A stretch of 64,000 nucleotides of DNA from Phoronis australis. Its lineage: Eukaryota; Phoronida; Phoronidae. Location of the stretch: NCBI GenBank assembly GCA_002633005.1, contig NMRA01000840.1, positions 5,410 through 69,409 on the forward strand, in the 5' to 3' direction. The translations under genes were made by a program, and so were the position numbers. Shown here piece by piece: positions 32,245-44,296 of the stretch (its first letter is position 1; each line of letters opens with the position of its first letter). The notes under the pieces are model-generated. The model was not told the origin of the DNA. It saw only the letters and a list, made by a program, of their open reading frames with translations, and ran no database searches.

Positions 32245-35200
32245 CTACAATGTACGAGATCGCAAGTGTCAAAATAATCCCTTTAAGCCATTTTCCGTCA
32301 TATCTCCTCGTCTTCTCTGCTCATAATGCAAAAGATTTCTTACCTTGGTACCGAGCTGACAGCTCAGATGGGAGGTGCGTAAAATAATCATCCGGAAAAA
32401 TCTAATCTCGTGAATCTGGTTTGTAACAACGATCTGCCAATCCTATCCCAGCCACTGAGAAATCACTTCTTATTTGAGTGAACAAGCTGAGACCAATTGT
32501 ATCATAACGATAAGCCATGTCCTGGATAAAAGATAAGTTTTCTATAGTCCGAAAAGATGAACTCAGAATTAGGTTGGACAGATTGAACAGCTGTTTATCG
32601 TAAATCATGAGAACATTAAATTTATGAAATCGAAAATTTCCTAAATATGGCCATACGCCATCCACTGATTATGTGGTTACGTCATCAACATTTTAGCGTG
32701 TTTATCCCTGCTCTTTATATTTTCCATTTGTGTGTACATAAAAACTTACAGCAAAGCAATAGCCATTTTCCGAATTTGCAGAGACATGGTAAAACATGCC
32801 TTGTAGCTAGAAAATGCCGATAGTTTAGTTGGCGGACCCATGCGGTGCTGCATTCGGGTATGGATTTAACGCTTGATGACATTTCCAACCACTTTGTTCT
32901 ACAATTCTTGGATCGTCATGTCGTTGAACTGTGCAGTTGGATACTCAAAACGATTAAAACAAAAAGTGTCCAGTATCTCGAAATGACCGCTAGTGAAATA
33001 AAGTACGATTCCTACTTGCCAATTTAGCCCACCTTGCAAACCTACAAATTGGTTCGAGCGCTGAAAAGAAGCTTTTGTGGTCTCACAACGTTCGGGAAGG
33101 GAGTTATCGAGTGTTTCGTTGTTTTTAGGCAAGTGGTCGTTTTTATAAGCACCCGTTAAAATGATAAAACCATATCTCACCGGACGGACATTGTAGCCCT
33201 CATGAGCTACTACTATAAGGGGGCTCACACGATTGGTGTTAGCATAGTGCCAGTAAATAGGGATGTCTTCCTTCTTGTACACATCGAAACCCCGCGTCTG
33301 GCTTGCGTTTTGCAAAAGCTCGTAGACTTCATGCAAATGGTTGCCTTTAGGCACTATTTGACAGGAAGTGCCCCAGTCGGGATAGTGTGCGACATGGTCC
33401 CTGTCGAAATTTGGAAGATCCTCTAGGTCGACGATGTCTTTCTGAAAGGATACAGTCAACTATTGTTTAATTACAAATAGTCTTGCACACAATCTTCAGT
33501 ATACGTCGTGCTCTATATACAGTTGTACAGTAGTTGTGTCAGAGAATTGTGAGGCAATGCCCGTGGCACTGACGATTACACAACAGTGGATACCATAGCC
33601 TTCCTATCTTATCCGTATCTTGATCTTTTGTGCACCCCATGAAATCACTTGCGTATTATGTGATGGTTCTCATTCACTCCCTTGCTTACACGCATCAGTA
33701 CGACCGAGCTGAGAGGAGTAGGAAACCCCATTGTGCGAAGCTCGATTGTCAGCCAGTAAAGCCAGGATTCGAACCCGCGTCTCCCAAACGGGAGTCTGGA
33801 ACTCAAAGCAATGAGCCGCACTGTCTCATTTCCATAGGTGAATACGTGATAGACGTGACAGAAAAAGAAAGCAAACCCCTCTAACCTTGTCCATATTGGT
33901 GAAACCATGATCACTAACGATGACTAGGTTCACAGAGTGGTACATATTTCTCGTTTTCATTTCTCGAAGAAGATAGCCTAGATCTCCGTCAACTTCCTTC
34001 AGCGCGTCTACTATGTTATCACTGTCCGGACCGTGCCTGTGGCCCGTTTCGTCAGGCTCGTGGTAGTATAGAGTGGCAAATCTTACGTCATCATATTGGA
34101 ACCAATCAAGAACCTGAAAACGAATATATTAAGGAAACAGTTCTTCTTAAGTGAAATCTCTGCAGTTATTAGAGGAACGGTAGCTACTCTAAGTGAATAC
34201 AGTTTAACTGAAAACGGAAAACTATAAAAAGTCTTGTTGCCTGAATGAACACTGCACCGACGTCTCGAATAGAAAACCTCTTTTCACAAATAACCCACTT
34301 GATCCACGGTTTACCTGCTCAGAAACTATGTACACCAGACCCGTTTTTCTATGGCAGAGAAGGTCTAAAAAGTTATCCAAATTTCCGAATACATACCTAG
34401 CAGAGGGTAGAAACCGACTTTTACCGCAGGATTCCACCCTCATCAGATATCTCAAAAATTCTTATCACGCACAAAACATGAACAACGAGCCTGGTCTTCG
34501 ACCACAATCGGGCATTCTTCCCACAGACAATAACGCGTCTCAGTTTCTCGGTGTTGCGATTTCGATGATTTCTTTTAAATATTTCCGTGGTAAGAATGGC
34601 TGAGTGTGGTTGGAGTAAAAACTTCTTGGTAAGTGATTTTTCGACGCATGGCATGGGCACTGCACCATACATATATGTATGTAGGGGGTTGGGGCGGGGG
34701 GTTGGGGGGCTATAGCCTTCAAATTTTTCCTTGGTGCGCCGTCCATGATCTACCGGCGGTGCACCACACAGGGGTTGGGGGCTATGGCCTCCACTTTTCT
34801 CAGTGCCGCGCCGCCCATGTTTCGGGTAAAGCTGATTCTGGCTAACGGACAGAGCTCGCAGGCAACACCTGCTTCGAAAGCTATGTTTACCACCCAATCT
34901 TTCCAATCGACGAACTACTTTGTCTTTTTTATAGTAAATGTTTGTGCAAAGACAGTTGGCATTTAGTGTTAATTTATCAACAAGACTTGTGCGTTACACT
35001 ACCCAAAGAGTAAGACGCCATCTTCTATTCTTTTTACATAGGCTTAAAACATTTTATGCCACGCAACAGAGCAAATATCTTTATCTCTAAATTTTCAACC
35101 CACGACTAGTAACGGTGAATGAACGTTAAATACAACTTTCCATTAGTATAACACGATGCACTTGCCTGGTTGACTCTAAGTTTAAACTTTACGGACTTGT

Positions 35201-37942
35201 TGTATTCCTTCACGAATTTCTCATCTACAAACTGGTGGGGGTCCGTCAACACTGCCTCACTCCCTGGCCAGAAGTATGTAGCTGCCTTCCAGCCATACTT
35301 CCGAACAGTTGTCCAGATAGGCTCACCCAGCCACCATTTGTAGTTCTGAACATCCTTCTTGTTCAGTCGATTGAAATCTCCCAACACCGGGTCGTGGAAA
35401 TGGTTTGCCATGATGCCATGGGATTCTTGGTAAAGTCCTACGAGACAGATATTTTACGTGATTGATTTACTATCTCGGCTTATACCGTTTCAGCTGGGAC
35501 AATGTCAGTTAACATTATTAAGATTAGGGTCACAAACCGAACACTGACAGCTTGGCCGTGGCCGATCAAAGGTCTTAGCTAAAACCATCGCAGTTTTAAA
35601 CACCTTGTCCATTTTGGCAATTGCATGGAGTTTCGAATCCATTTGTAATATTTTGCAACAGTTTACCATGCACCAATGTCAAGGGCGCAAAAATGTCGAC
35701 GAGCCACCTAGACAGAAATCAAAACTGAACTGAAAGTATAGATGTAGCTCAAAAACCCGCACTATAGAAACAATTTGCTGTGACGACACGCGATTACTGT
35801 TAAAGTACCCTCGCAGACATTTTTGGCGGACTAAATTGATTTGTTCTCTCGGCACATGCCGGATCAACACCAATATTGTGTAGTTGGGAATTTCAAAAAA
35901 AAACGTCAGTTGTAACGTTTCCAGCGTCACGTTTGCCATGACGCACTTCATAGTATGACCGCTTAAGGTGGCGCACAACCTTTGATAAGACGGACTCAAC
36001 TAAACCACTTGCCGTTATGAAGTTAGTCTTAAAGTGTTTCTTGGTCAACGATAGATGCAATTTTCTGGACTTAAAGAGAACTCAGAGTTCATTATTGCTT
36101 AAAAGATCTGCATGGCATGTACAAAAAATATGAGTTTTCATGACGTGTCAGCGGATTCGACTGGCGCGATATCTAGCAATAATTAACGAACTGTCTCTTC
36201 TTTACAGCGACAAAAAAAGTTTCTCAATTCTATAAGGGATAAGTTTAGGTCAGGTTATTGAGAAATGGTTTATAACAAACATCGCTGTCGTCGCGCTTTG
36301 AAATTCTGACAAAATAGTCTGTCGTTTGATACACTTCGTCCTTTATTGCTACACCACGACAGTATAACGTTCATGTTCGAGTGAAGCGAGATCGGTCGCG
36401 TTACGCAGAACCGAGCCATGCATTTTGAGCATAGAATATTCACTGTAGAAACAGAAACCCTGATTACCATCCCATAATTCATCAACCCATCAAGTCTAAC
36501 CCATAGTTTAACATTCCAACCTCACGGACATGCCATCAATTTGCAAGATTACGCAACAGAAGTCTCGCGTATACTGACGAATCACTCGCCTTTCATTCTC
36601 TTGATTTTGAGTAGCCTTTCATCACATGACCTCGCTTTTCTCGATCTGTACGAAATGATACCTGGGTAGAGTTCAATAGGTGTCTCGTGGCAGTGGCGGA
36701 TCTAGGATATCACAAGGGGGGGCCCAACATTTTGTCCGGCTGTAAGCATTTGCGCAAACTGAACCACGATTGTAGATGCGCATAGCATCGAATGGGGGGG
36801 CAAACNATTTCAAGAAAAAAAAAAAGTCAGTTGTAACGTTTCCAGCGTCACGTTTGCCATGACGCACTTCATAGTATGACCGCTTAAGGTGGCGCACAAC
36901 CTTTGATAAGACAGACTCAACTAAACCACTTGCCGTTATGAAGTTAGTCTTAAAGTGTTTCTTGGTCAAAGATAGATGCAATTTTCTGAACTCAGAGTTC
37001 ATTATTGCTTAAAAGGTCTGCATGGCATGTACAAAAAATATGAGTTTTCATGACGTGTCAGCGGATTCGACTGGCACGATATCTAGCAATAATTAACGAA
37101 CTGTCTCTTCTTTGCAGGGACAAAAAAGTTTCTCAACTCTATAAGGGAAAAGTTTAGGCCAGGTTATTGAGAAATGGTTTATAACAAACATCGCTGTCGT
37201 CGCGCTTTGAAATTCTAACAAAATAGTCTGTCGTTTGGTACACTTCGTCCTTTATTGCTACACCATGACAGTATAACGTTCATGTTCGAGTGAAGCGAGA
37301 TCGGTCGGGTTACGCAGAACCGGAGCCATGCATTTTGAGCATGGAATGTTCACTGTAGAAACGGAAACCCTGATTACCATCCCATAATTCATCAACGCAT
37401 CAAGTCTAACCCATAGTTTAACATTCCAACCTCACGGACATGCCATCAATTTGCAAGATTACGCTATAGAAGTCTCGCGTATACTGACGTATCACTCGCC
37501 TTTCATTCTCTTGATTTTGAGTAGCCTTTCATGACCTCTATTTTCTCGATCTATACGAAATGATACCTGGGTAGAGTTCAATAGCTGTCTCGTGGAGAGA
37601 AAAATCAAACCAAAATCACATGCTCTCATTGAAAATTCATTGCAATAACGCGCCATCTTGCCAAGTCATGCTCTTTGGCGAGGTCCTAGCGTTATTGATC
37701 TGGTTACCTGTTGCAATAGAGTAGTGAGCCGGAAATGTCTTTGTGACAAAAGTGCTGGTGACGTTAAAAGAGTAAACTCCTGTAGCGGCCACTTCAAAAA
37801 AGTTCGGCATTGCTGTTCTGCGGAAGTAATCTGCACGAAATCCGTCAAAAGACAACAGGAGAGTCCATTTGGACACGCTCTGAGAATCGCTCTGTGTCAA
37901 CGTGGACAGCATATAGAGTGTGATTGTGACAATACGTAGCAT
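31816..37942 (-). CDS. ENPP4/5-like ectonucleotide phosphodiesterase, complete
   Basis: Type I membrane ecto-enzyme of the alkaline phosphatase superfamily; family members cleave phosphodiester or pyrophosphate bonds of extracellular nucleotides using two zinc ions. The 474 aa come from exons 37942-37708, 35437-35166, 34113-33886, 33441-33181 and 32244-31816, phases 1,0,0,0. Visible: signal peptide 1-20; D33 in 'SFDGFRADYF'; nucleophile T69 in 'TKTFPAHY'; D190 and H194 in 'HEPDETGHRHG'; D237/H238 in 'SDHG'; H346 in 'GTHGYDN'; TM helix about 429-453; short tail. Length and single C-terminal anchor fit ENPP4/5 (ENPP1-3 have somatomedin-B and nuclease-like domains). Substrate (Ap3A, NAD or other) cannot be decided. 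Intron 2 has a GC donor. ATG 37942 was chosen because it directly precedes the hydrophobic leader; an in-frame ATG at 38020 would add 26 residues. Confidence 0.92.
33181..33441 (-). CDS. ENPP exon 4
   Basis: The acceptor atcctttcag|aaagac and donor ccg|gtgaga give 87 codons in phase 0. Encodes 'KDIVDLEDL' through 'PLIVVAHEGY', the central part of the ENPP fold including the 'YWHYA' stretch. Confidence 0.92.
33760..33835 (-). repeat. tRNA-derived SINE-like segment in ENPP intron 3
   Basis: Minus-strand 'ggttcgaatcc' is a perfect pol III B box. About 35-45 nt upstream 'cagtgcggctcattgc' resembles an A box, and a hairpin 'ctcccgtttgggag' lies between. T-stem pairing is imperfect, so this is a SINE head or tRNA pseudogene rather than a working tRNA. 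Confidence 0.5.
33886..34113 (-). CDS. ENPP exon 3: two metal-binding motifs
   Basis: The acceptor cgttttcag|gttctt and donor aag|gttaga give 76 codons in phase 0. Contains 'FATLYYHEPDETGHRHG' (Asp/His ligands) and 'VNLVIVSDHGFTNMD' (Asp-His pair). Confidence 0.94.
34640..34820 (+). repeat. Dispersed G-rich repeat, two ~85-bp half-units
   Basis: Contains two versions of 'gggggctatrgcctyca' followed by 'gtgcrccg...catg'. It is similar in opposite orientation to 63225-63375. Lies in ENPP intron 2. No coding content. Confidence 0.6.
35161..35166 (-). other. GC-AG splice donor in ENPP gene
   Basis: Exon 2 ends CAG|GCAAGT on the minus strand. The frame is open across it (RVNQ then ASAS...), but homology requires a switch to 'VLDWFQYDD' in exon 3, so the non-canonical GC donor is the only well-placed site. 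CAG|GCAAGT is the classic context of natural GC-AG introns. Confidence 0.75.
35166..35437 (-). CDS. ENPP exon 2
   Basis: The acceptor tctcgtag|gactt supplies the last two bases of a split Gly codon. Encodes 'LYQESHGIMANHFHDP' (family signature following the nucleophile loop), 'NYKWWLGEPIWTTV' and 'AATYFWPGSE', ending at the GC donor. Confidence 0.94.
35891..37596. repeat. ~780-bp direct duplication in ENPP intron 1
   Basis: Unit 1 (about 35891-36692) and unit 2 (about 36808-37596) are nearly identical from 'cagttgtaacgtttccagcg' to 'gatacctgggtagagttcaa', with a few substitutions and short deletions. The 115-bp spacer begins 'cagtggcggatctaggatat' and contains G-runs and one N, like transposon edges elsewhere in the window. 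Confidence 0.85.
37708..37942 (-). CDS. ENPP exon 1: signal peptide and nucleophile
   Basis: Starts at the ATG of a hydrophobic leader (MLRIVTITLYMLST...), then 'WTLLLSFDGFRADYF' with the first metal Asp, and 'TFVTKTFPAHYSIATG' with the nucleophile Thr. The donor acag|gtaacc splits a Gly codon (phase 1). Confidence 0.92.
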
Positions 37943-39604
37943 GGCGTTTGGCGTGTTCTTGTTGGTCGGGGCCTTTGTCCTGTAACTAGAAGCAAATAAT
38001 TCTGTCGCACATGCCCGCATTGATTACAGACAGGACAATAAAATCATGTTGATTGTGACAATTATGAGCTTGAGGATATACTGATGTTATAGACCAGATA
38101 ACATACTTTTCTCTACTTCCTTGTAAACACTTCAAGCACGCGCATTTTTAAAAGAAAACAAGAATATATCCCGTGATGCTGTTTCAGGCGATTCTAAGAG
38201 ATAATGCTCACGCAACATTATGCCGGTAATACGCCAATGGTTTGTCTTTAAGGTCATCACCATTTTAGCTTAAAGTCACAAAGTGGCCGCCACTGAAGAA
38301 GTTGGACGGCTCAGACGGAATGTGCAATTATTAAAAAAATGCACAATGAGTAAGCAATTATAGCCGCATTTTATTTGTAAGGTGTGATTACCTTTATGGT
38401 ACATACCCACGATGGTCTAATAAAGGTAAGGACGTACTACGAAATAGACGACACATGGATGGTAATTATACATGTACATGCAATAGCACCTTGTGATATA
38501 GTCTAACATCGTTACAGCGTACAATGTAGGCCTACCTCAGGGGACATTCGAAATATGTACTATCTATAACAATAGTTCTTTGTAATCAAGGAAGTCAATT
38601 ATGCATTAGATCAAGTTGGTATTTCGAAGTATGTATCTTACAACACAGTTCACGTTCTAAACGCGGTATAAGTTAATTAGGTTCGACTTTAGATGTACTT
38701 TCCAGTTTCAAGTCATTCCTGTTTAGTAAGTACACTGTACACGCTATAGGTGCATAGTTCGTACAATCAGCACACTTCAAAGCTGCGCCTTGGCCCAAAA
38801 CACATTTAAATTGATTTTACAGCATCCTGCCTTCATCACAAAAACTAACATCTGCTTTAGACAACTTATACTTAAGAAACTAGACCTAAATTATTTCAAA
38901 TAAAAGATGATTTACGGACCTTTCTGACATTTCGTCCTTGCTTGATACTAGTCTCCAGAAGTAACGTTGTCACGCTATGTCATTTTTATGCATCGATTAT
39001 TTTCCCAAACTAATGTTTTTGTCCAAGCTTACATGTATAAACCATTACTCATCTGATTTAGAAACAAACTGAAATCATTGACTGCTATAGTGACGTAAAC
39101 GAAACCCTTCAAAATGGCGACTTAATTACGATTATTTGGACAAAATGATGAAAATGAAGTGTTCTCCCTTAGAATTTAATTGGACAAGAGACCACACAGA
39201 AAAGTTTTTCAAACCAAAACGCATTCAATTTTGGACAGTCTAGGTAACAGAGTGTGGTGTTTTTGCTGTTCTTTTAAAAGTTTTAAATTAGTAAACATTG
39301 TCTCCGTCTCGCTTTTCTTGATAATTAAATAAACGATGTTCACACAACAAACCTTCAGACACTTCAATCTATGGATACGTAGATACCAATTCTTGAAGAT
39401 TCTTATCCTTACTTCTTTGATGTGGTTGAATTGACTTGTTTTTTTTCCGGAAACTAAACCAGAAAGGCAGACCTTAATTATTTTTACAGGAGTTGATATT
39501 TCTTCCATTTGTGATCCGGAAGGACGAGACATTGTTGTGGTTATTGGTGGAAATAAAAGATGTCCACGTACTTGTTGTCATTTCTGTTTTATTAAAGGCA
39601 CCAT
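37943..39604. other. Upstream region of ENPP gene, no element identified
   Basis: AT-rich and gene-free. It presumably includes the ENPP promoter on the minus strand, but no core promoter motif can be pointed to. The minus frame at 39209-39532 is unsupported. Confidence 0.4.
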
Positions 39605-39794
39605 AATGGAGTGAATTGAACCGTTTTAACTGGACTTACTTGATTGGAATGACAGTATCCGCCAGGTGTCGCGCAAACGCAAGAGCTCGTACCCTGACGC
39701 ATCTGCCAACTTCCCTTTCAAGGGGACGGGAGTCCCCGAAGATCTAGGACATTTTAATCAAGCAAGCCCAGTTAAAATGATTGAATTGTTCCAT
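39605..39794. repeat. Inverted repeat of ~45-bp arms (MITE-like)
   Basis: Left arm 39605-39651 ('gaaccgttttaactggactt', 'acttgattggaatg') is about 80% complementary to right arm 39750-39794 ('cattttaatcaagcaagccc', 'agttaaaatgattgaattg'). The spacer is about 100 bp. Possibly a solo MITE. Confidence 0.6.
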
Positions 39795-41331
39795 TATTGA
39801 CATGCCTGGATGGATCAAGACTCTCATTTTGCCAAGGCATCATACTAAGTATCCTGCATTTGAATTGAAATACATTATTTTCAATGATCTGAGCCAAAAT
39901 TACTAGATAAAAACTGTTGATGTTGATTTGGTGTATTATACTACAGCAAGTTGCAAAGCTGATATATATTACCAGTGACATTCCGGCGAATTCCGCAAAA
40001 AAAAACTGGTAAAACCCCCAGTAAATATCTCTTCACTGAGCCTCAAATGACTAAACTGATCAGCGACTTATTGAGACAAGAGAACAAGGCTGAAAAGAAT
40101 CGTGAAAAATGTCCAAATTTACTGTAGCTACTAACTTGGGATTACCATGTCTCAAAAATGGTTTATCAGATGGATGTGAAACTCTTAAGATATTTTGGCA
40201 CCATTCTCCGATGTGATATCGCACACATCAGTTGCTGGTGTACTGAATATGATTTCCACTGGAAAGAATCCTCAAACCACGTCACGGCTGTAATCGATCA
40301 TGTTCATTGTCGTGTAATGCCCTGTAGAAAACGTGCTAGCAGTATTTTTATAATCAAGGACGTCACCATAGCTTTTAAAAAAGACAACCTTAATGGACAT
40401 TGCTTAATTTGAATAATGTAACGGTAAATAAGATATTGACGTTACTAAAGTAACAATTTTACTTACTTGACCGTTACACAAGAGTAATGCCATACGGATG
40501 GTGAGCTTTCATTCCCTGGCGAACACGGGAATGTTGGCATGCGCCAGTGCGTCCGTAGTCACAAACAATTCGATTGGATTGCAAACCACGGAAGTTTCAC
40601 ATTCAATGTGTTGCCTTTTAGCTTATCGGTGAACAGATACGCAACCGTCTATCGTGAAAAGTTTACCATACTACCATAAATACCATTGCTCAAATTTGCA
40701 AAACAAAAGAAATTTTAGTCTGCGTATTATATTGTTTTCGTAATATGATAATATAAACACCGCAAGAAAGCTTTAAGATCCTCTAACTCCCCCTTGAAGT
40801 CTTATAATAAGTCCTTAAATATAGGTCACATAAACCTGCATGTCTTCAGGTAGAGTATAACTTATAGGTGTGAGAAATGTTCAAAGTAATGCGCTCACAA
40901 CCTATTCGTCCCCGGGTGGCCTGGCATTGGACATCGACGTCGACGTTGCTAGAGCATACGAAGAGACAAAAACGTTCAATTTTACTTACAGTGACACAGC
41001 CTGAGACCAGCTAAATATATGATCTTCATTTCGAAGAATTGGTTCGATAAGTACTTGAACTCAACGGGTATCACTGTTCACATTGCAAGATAAGACTGAT
41101 GTCAAAGTTTTCTAGGTTATGTATATAGGCCTACACCTGTAGTGTTTGTGTAGAGTAAAGACATCACAGTAGTATAACCAGTTATTCGCTGATATTGTTT
41201 CCAATATGACCAATTTCACCTTCAATCTACAATACACAATCAATAAATAACTTAAGTCTAATAATGTAATGCAACATATTTCTTATAAAATACTGACTTC
41301 TAAGTTGTTTTTATCCTTCTGTTAAACACAT
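39795..41331. other. Intergenic, no gene seen
   Basis: AT-rich non-coding sequence. The frames at 39772-39981 and 40158-40412 are not recognisable. Confidence 0.4.
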
Positions 41332-41824
41332 AACATGACGGCGACATCTCGTTGCTCCCAACTTGTTGGATTCTATAGCCCAACAACAAGTTGGGAAGTT
41401 TACCCCCGTAGCCAATATCTTATACAACTGATGAACTCCATTCTGGCATTTACGGTTGGAGGGCCTGCACTCTTTTGTTCGATAATTGCTGTAATCTCCA
41501 ATCAGATCGTATAGCCTGACTGGGCTGGGCTGATAAAAATGAACGTAAAGTTATAACATATCTGAGCTTAAACCAGTAGCATTTCTGAATTCCTCGTCAA
41601 ATGCTGATCACATTCCTTTTTTGAATCACTGTAATCGCCCAACTACAACAGAAGTTAAGATAATCTATTCTGTCCAAGCGGATTACCAACGCACTGGGTT
41701 TGACTGTATTCATACGCGTTCGGTAATTGCGTGCAACTACCATAGGTTTCCACTGAAGCCTGGGGGATAACTGGCCTGCTTGTTATCATACGGGATAAAA
41801 GACTGAGCTGGGCAGTTAACAAAA
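41332..41824 (+). repeat. Dispersed repeat A, copy 2 (uninterrupted)
   Basis: Second copy of the element at 2090-2745, here without the nested MITE. It runs from 'gttgctcccaacttgttgga' through 'gtagccaatatcttata', 'catttacggttgga' and 'cctgactgggctgg' to 'gctgggcagttaac'. Confidence 0.6.
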
Positions 41825-42284
41825 GAGCCAGATGTTATCGCACGTTCAGCACCCCTCACGTCTGGAAAAGTTACTGAACGACAGAACGCTCTAATCATAA
41901 AAAGATAGCAACCCTAACCAGTTAAGAAAAAATCGAAGGAGACAGGAGTAATCAAAACAGGTATGAAGCATATTTAAAACCAACGTTCCTTTGGGAAGTT
42001 GGGTTTTGTCAAGATCAACGCAAATTAATTTTTTTTTTTGTCTTTTTGTAATATTCAAAATGTTCCAAGTTAAAACTGCTCTCCACACTGCGGGCTTTAA
42101 CATTGTGCAAATGCCAGAGAAAAACAATTTGGGTGTACTAACGACCACCATTGTTAGAAAGTAGTGCGAGCTGTTTCTTTTCTACTTCATTCGCTCAGGT
42201 CTACCTCAATACAAAAGACATGCTGAATAGGGATCGTAAAAGTCGCCTCAAACTGATGTTGTTATCGTTCTCTATTTAATGCGA

Positions 42285-42565
42285 CCCATCATAAACAATC
42301 TGGGGGTACCAACAGTATTTTTACGTTAATTTTCATTTCAGAGTTTTTAGATAGCATAATTGAATAGTTCGTGAAAAGTACACGTAAATAGGGCTTAGAA
42401 TTTTGAAAATCGGACAGGAAATATGACTTTTAATACCTAAATCGTGTGTAAAATACTGCTAGATTGTATGCCTCATTAATTCTGCTGGGTGTGCAACCTA
42501 AATTAACTGGGCCATATACCAAGCCACAATGGAGCAGAGGGCTTCAAAGTTACTGTAAGCCAAGT
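42285..42565 (+). repeat. Dispersed repeat C, copy 1
   Basis: Similar to 52690-53045, sharing 'cccatcataaaca', 'gtgaaaagtac', 'ttgaaaatcgga', 'cattaattctgctg', 'gagcag' and 'tactgtaagccaagt'. This copy has a single 'caacctaaattaactgggcc' where the other has a 14-bp minisatellite. Confidence 0.6.
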
Positions 42566-43034
42566 TTCATCCTGCATTGGCATGTCTGTAAACTGAAATT
42601 ACAGTTCAAAACCGTCGCTAAACGTGATGATATTAGTACTACATTGTTGATGACTAATCTTGTAAAAATGTATCATTTACAATTGTTTGTGTACGTAAAT
42701 AAAATTAGTGTTCGAGAGTCGCCTTCATATTCTTTCTATGAACAAAAGGAAGGCATATCATGAATTTCCGTGGGCAACGACTACAGTGTCCTTGTTCAAG
42801 ATTTTTGACATTGGTTAGAATTATGGCCGATAAATCAATGTAATGATCCATCTTGTGGTTCGTCCCTTATTTAGAAACCCAACTTGTAAACTTTAAACTT
42901 TTAATTTGGTTATCTACATAACAAAATATTGTTATCGTGGGGAACGCAGGGTTGCAAAATATTGAACTAGATTTTCAATTATTGCTATTTGAAATCTGTT
43001 AGCACCTAGAAAAATATTTAACGTAAACTGACGC

Positions 43035-43156
43035 ATTTTGGGCTTGGAGGGGGAAAACTGGTCCGCCCAGTGAATTTTGGGCTTGGAGGGGGAAAACTGG
43101 TCCGCCCAGTGAATTTTGGGCTTGAAGGGGGAAAACTGGTCCGCCCAGTGAATTTT
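43035..43156. repeat. Three 39-bp tandem repeats
   Basis: Units start at 43035, 43074 and 43113 ('attttgggcttggaggggga' ... 'ccgcccagtga') and are nearly identical. The reading frame through them on the minus strand is a repeat artefact. Confidence 0.9.
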
Positions 43157-44296
43157 GCAGAGGGCTGTAAACTATAGATGTCATTCACACACAATAGTCC
43201 TTAAGCCTTTTGAGAGAGACATGCAAGGACAGTGAAACCATTTCTTTGTGAAAGTTGCTCTTAGCCCCAGTTGGACAGCTTAACAAAATGTTTATGGTCC
43301 TGTCTGAGAGGATCATTGTTTCATTACACCTCCTGGATCATTGAATAGGTGAGCCCAGAATGCGCCTCCGCGTTTCCACAGAGGGTAAAATGTGTTTCAA
43401 TGTTGTAAGACGTATATTACCAGCGTACAACACTATTTATCTTATACATTTGAATTGCAATGCTGCTCAAGTACAATCTATTCTACGGTTGAACCATTTT
43501 TATCTATGTTTGAGCGTTAGTGATGTAACATGTAGTAGGAGGATACATATAAGACCGCCGAAGCAGAGTGAATATTGTAATAAGACTGACATTATAGTCC
43601 GACATCGTGATGCCGGGGAAGCATTGTAAAGAAAGAAACAAATTTTGTTACTGCAAATAAATTTTACATTCTGCAGTTTTTCTTCGTTTTCTCGGGTAAT
43701 TTCTTTCAATAAAATAATGAGGACAAAACAAAGGCGTTTGGCAAAACTACCCTATTGATCGCTATTGGTTGTAAGTTATCAACGCCAGTTTGAATGTAAA
43801 CATACATACCCTTTTCTTGTGCGTTAATGAAACAGTCCTCACGTTGCTGCTGGGAGACAACGGGGCAGCATGTTTTAATGTCATTCAAGCCATCTCAATT
43901 TTACAAACAGTGAGCAACGCAATTCTTATAAGGACCAGAGCACTTGTCACTGGGTCTTTTCCAAACTCTTGTGAGGATACGGTTGAAATACAACTTTCGC
44001 TGTAAATCAAAACACTTAGAAACAGCGGTTCCCTAATTGAGGAATGGGCTCTCGTAACTTTGATTAAACAAAGCGAAATGAATAAACTGGCAGCCGACAT
44101 TAGAATAGAGTACATGTATACCCCCATTTTACAACATACTGGCAACCATTATCGCCTCCTTGAGGCCGCAACATTTCCTATCTTTATCTCTCGGCAACAC
44201 ATAGATGCCACAAAATTCCCAGATCCATCTTAAGATCACGGTTTTGTGACAGCATCGTTATGTTATAGTTCGTGCTATCAGTCAGCTATCTTGGAT
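43157..44296. other. Downstream of protease gene, no gene seen
   Basis: Probably includes the 3' UTR of the minus-strand protease gene. The small frames here (43360-43629, 43500-43709, 43885-44145) lack support. Confidence 0.4.

Noticed and set aside
33760-33835. Functional tRNA gene.
   Set aside because: T-stem pairing is imperfect and the would-be anticodon stem has only a four-base loop; called as SINE-like instead.
42999-43184. Repeat protein frame 'QAQNSLGGPVFPL' on the minus strand.
   Set aside because: A by-product of a 39-bp (13-codon) tandem repeat being a multiple of three; there are no flanking exons and the upstream and downstream sequence is non-coding.
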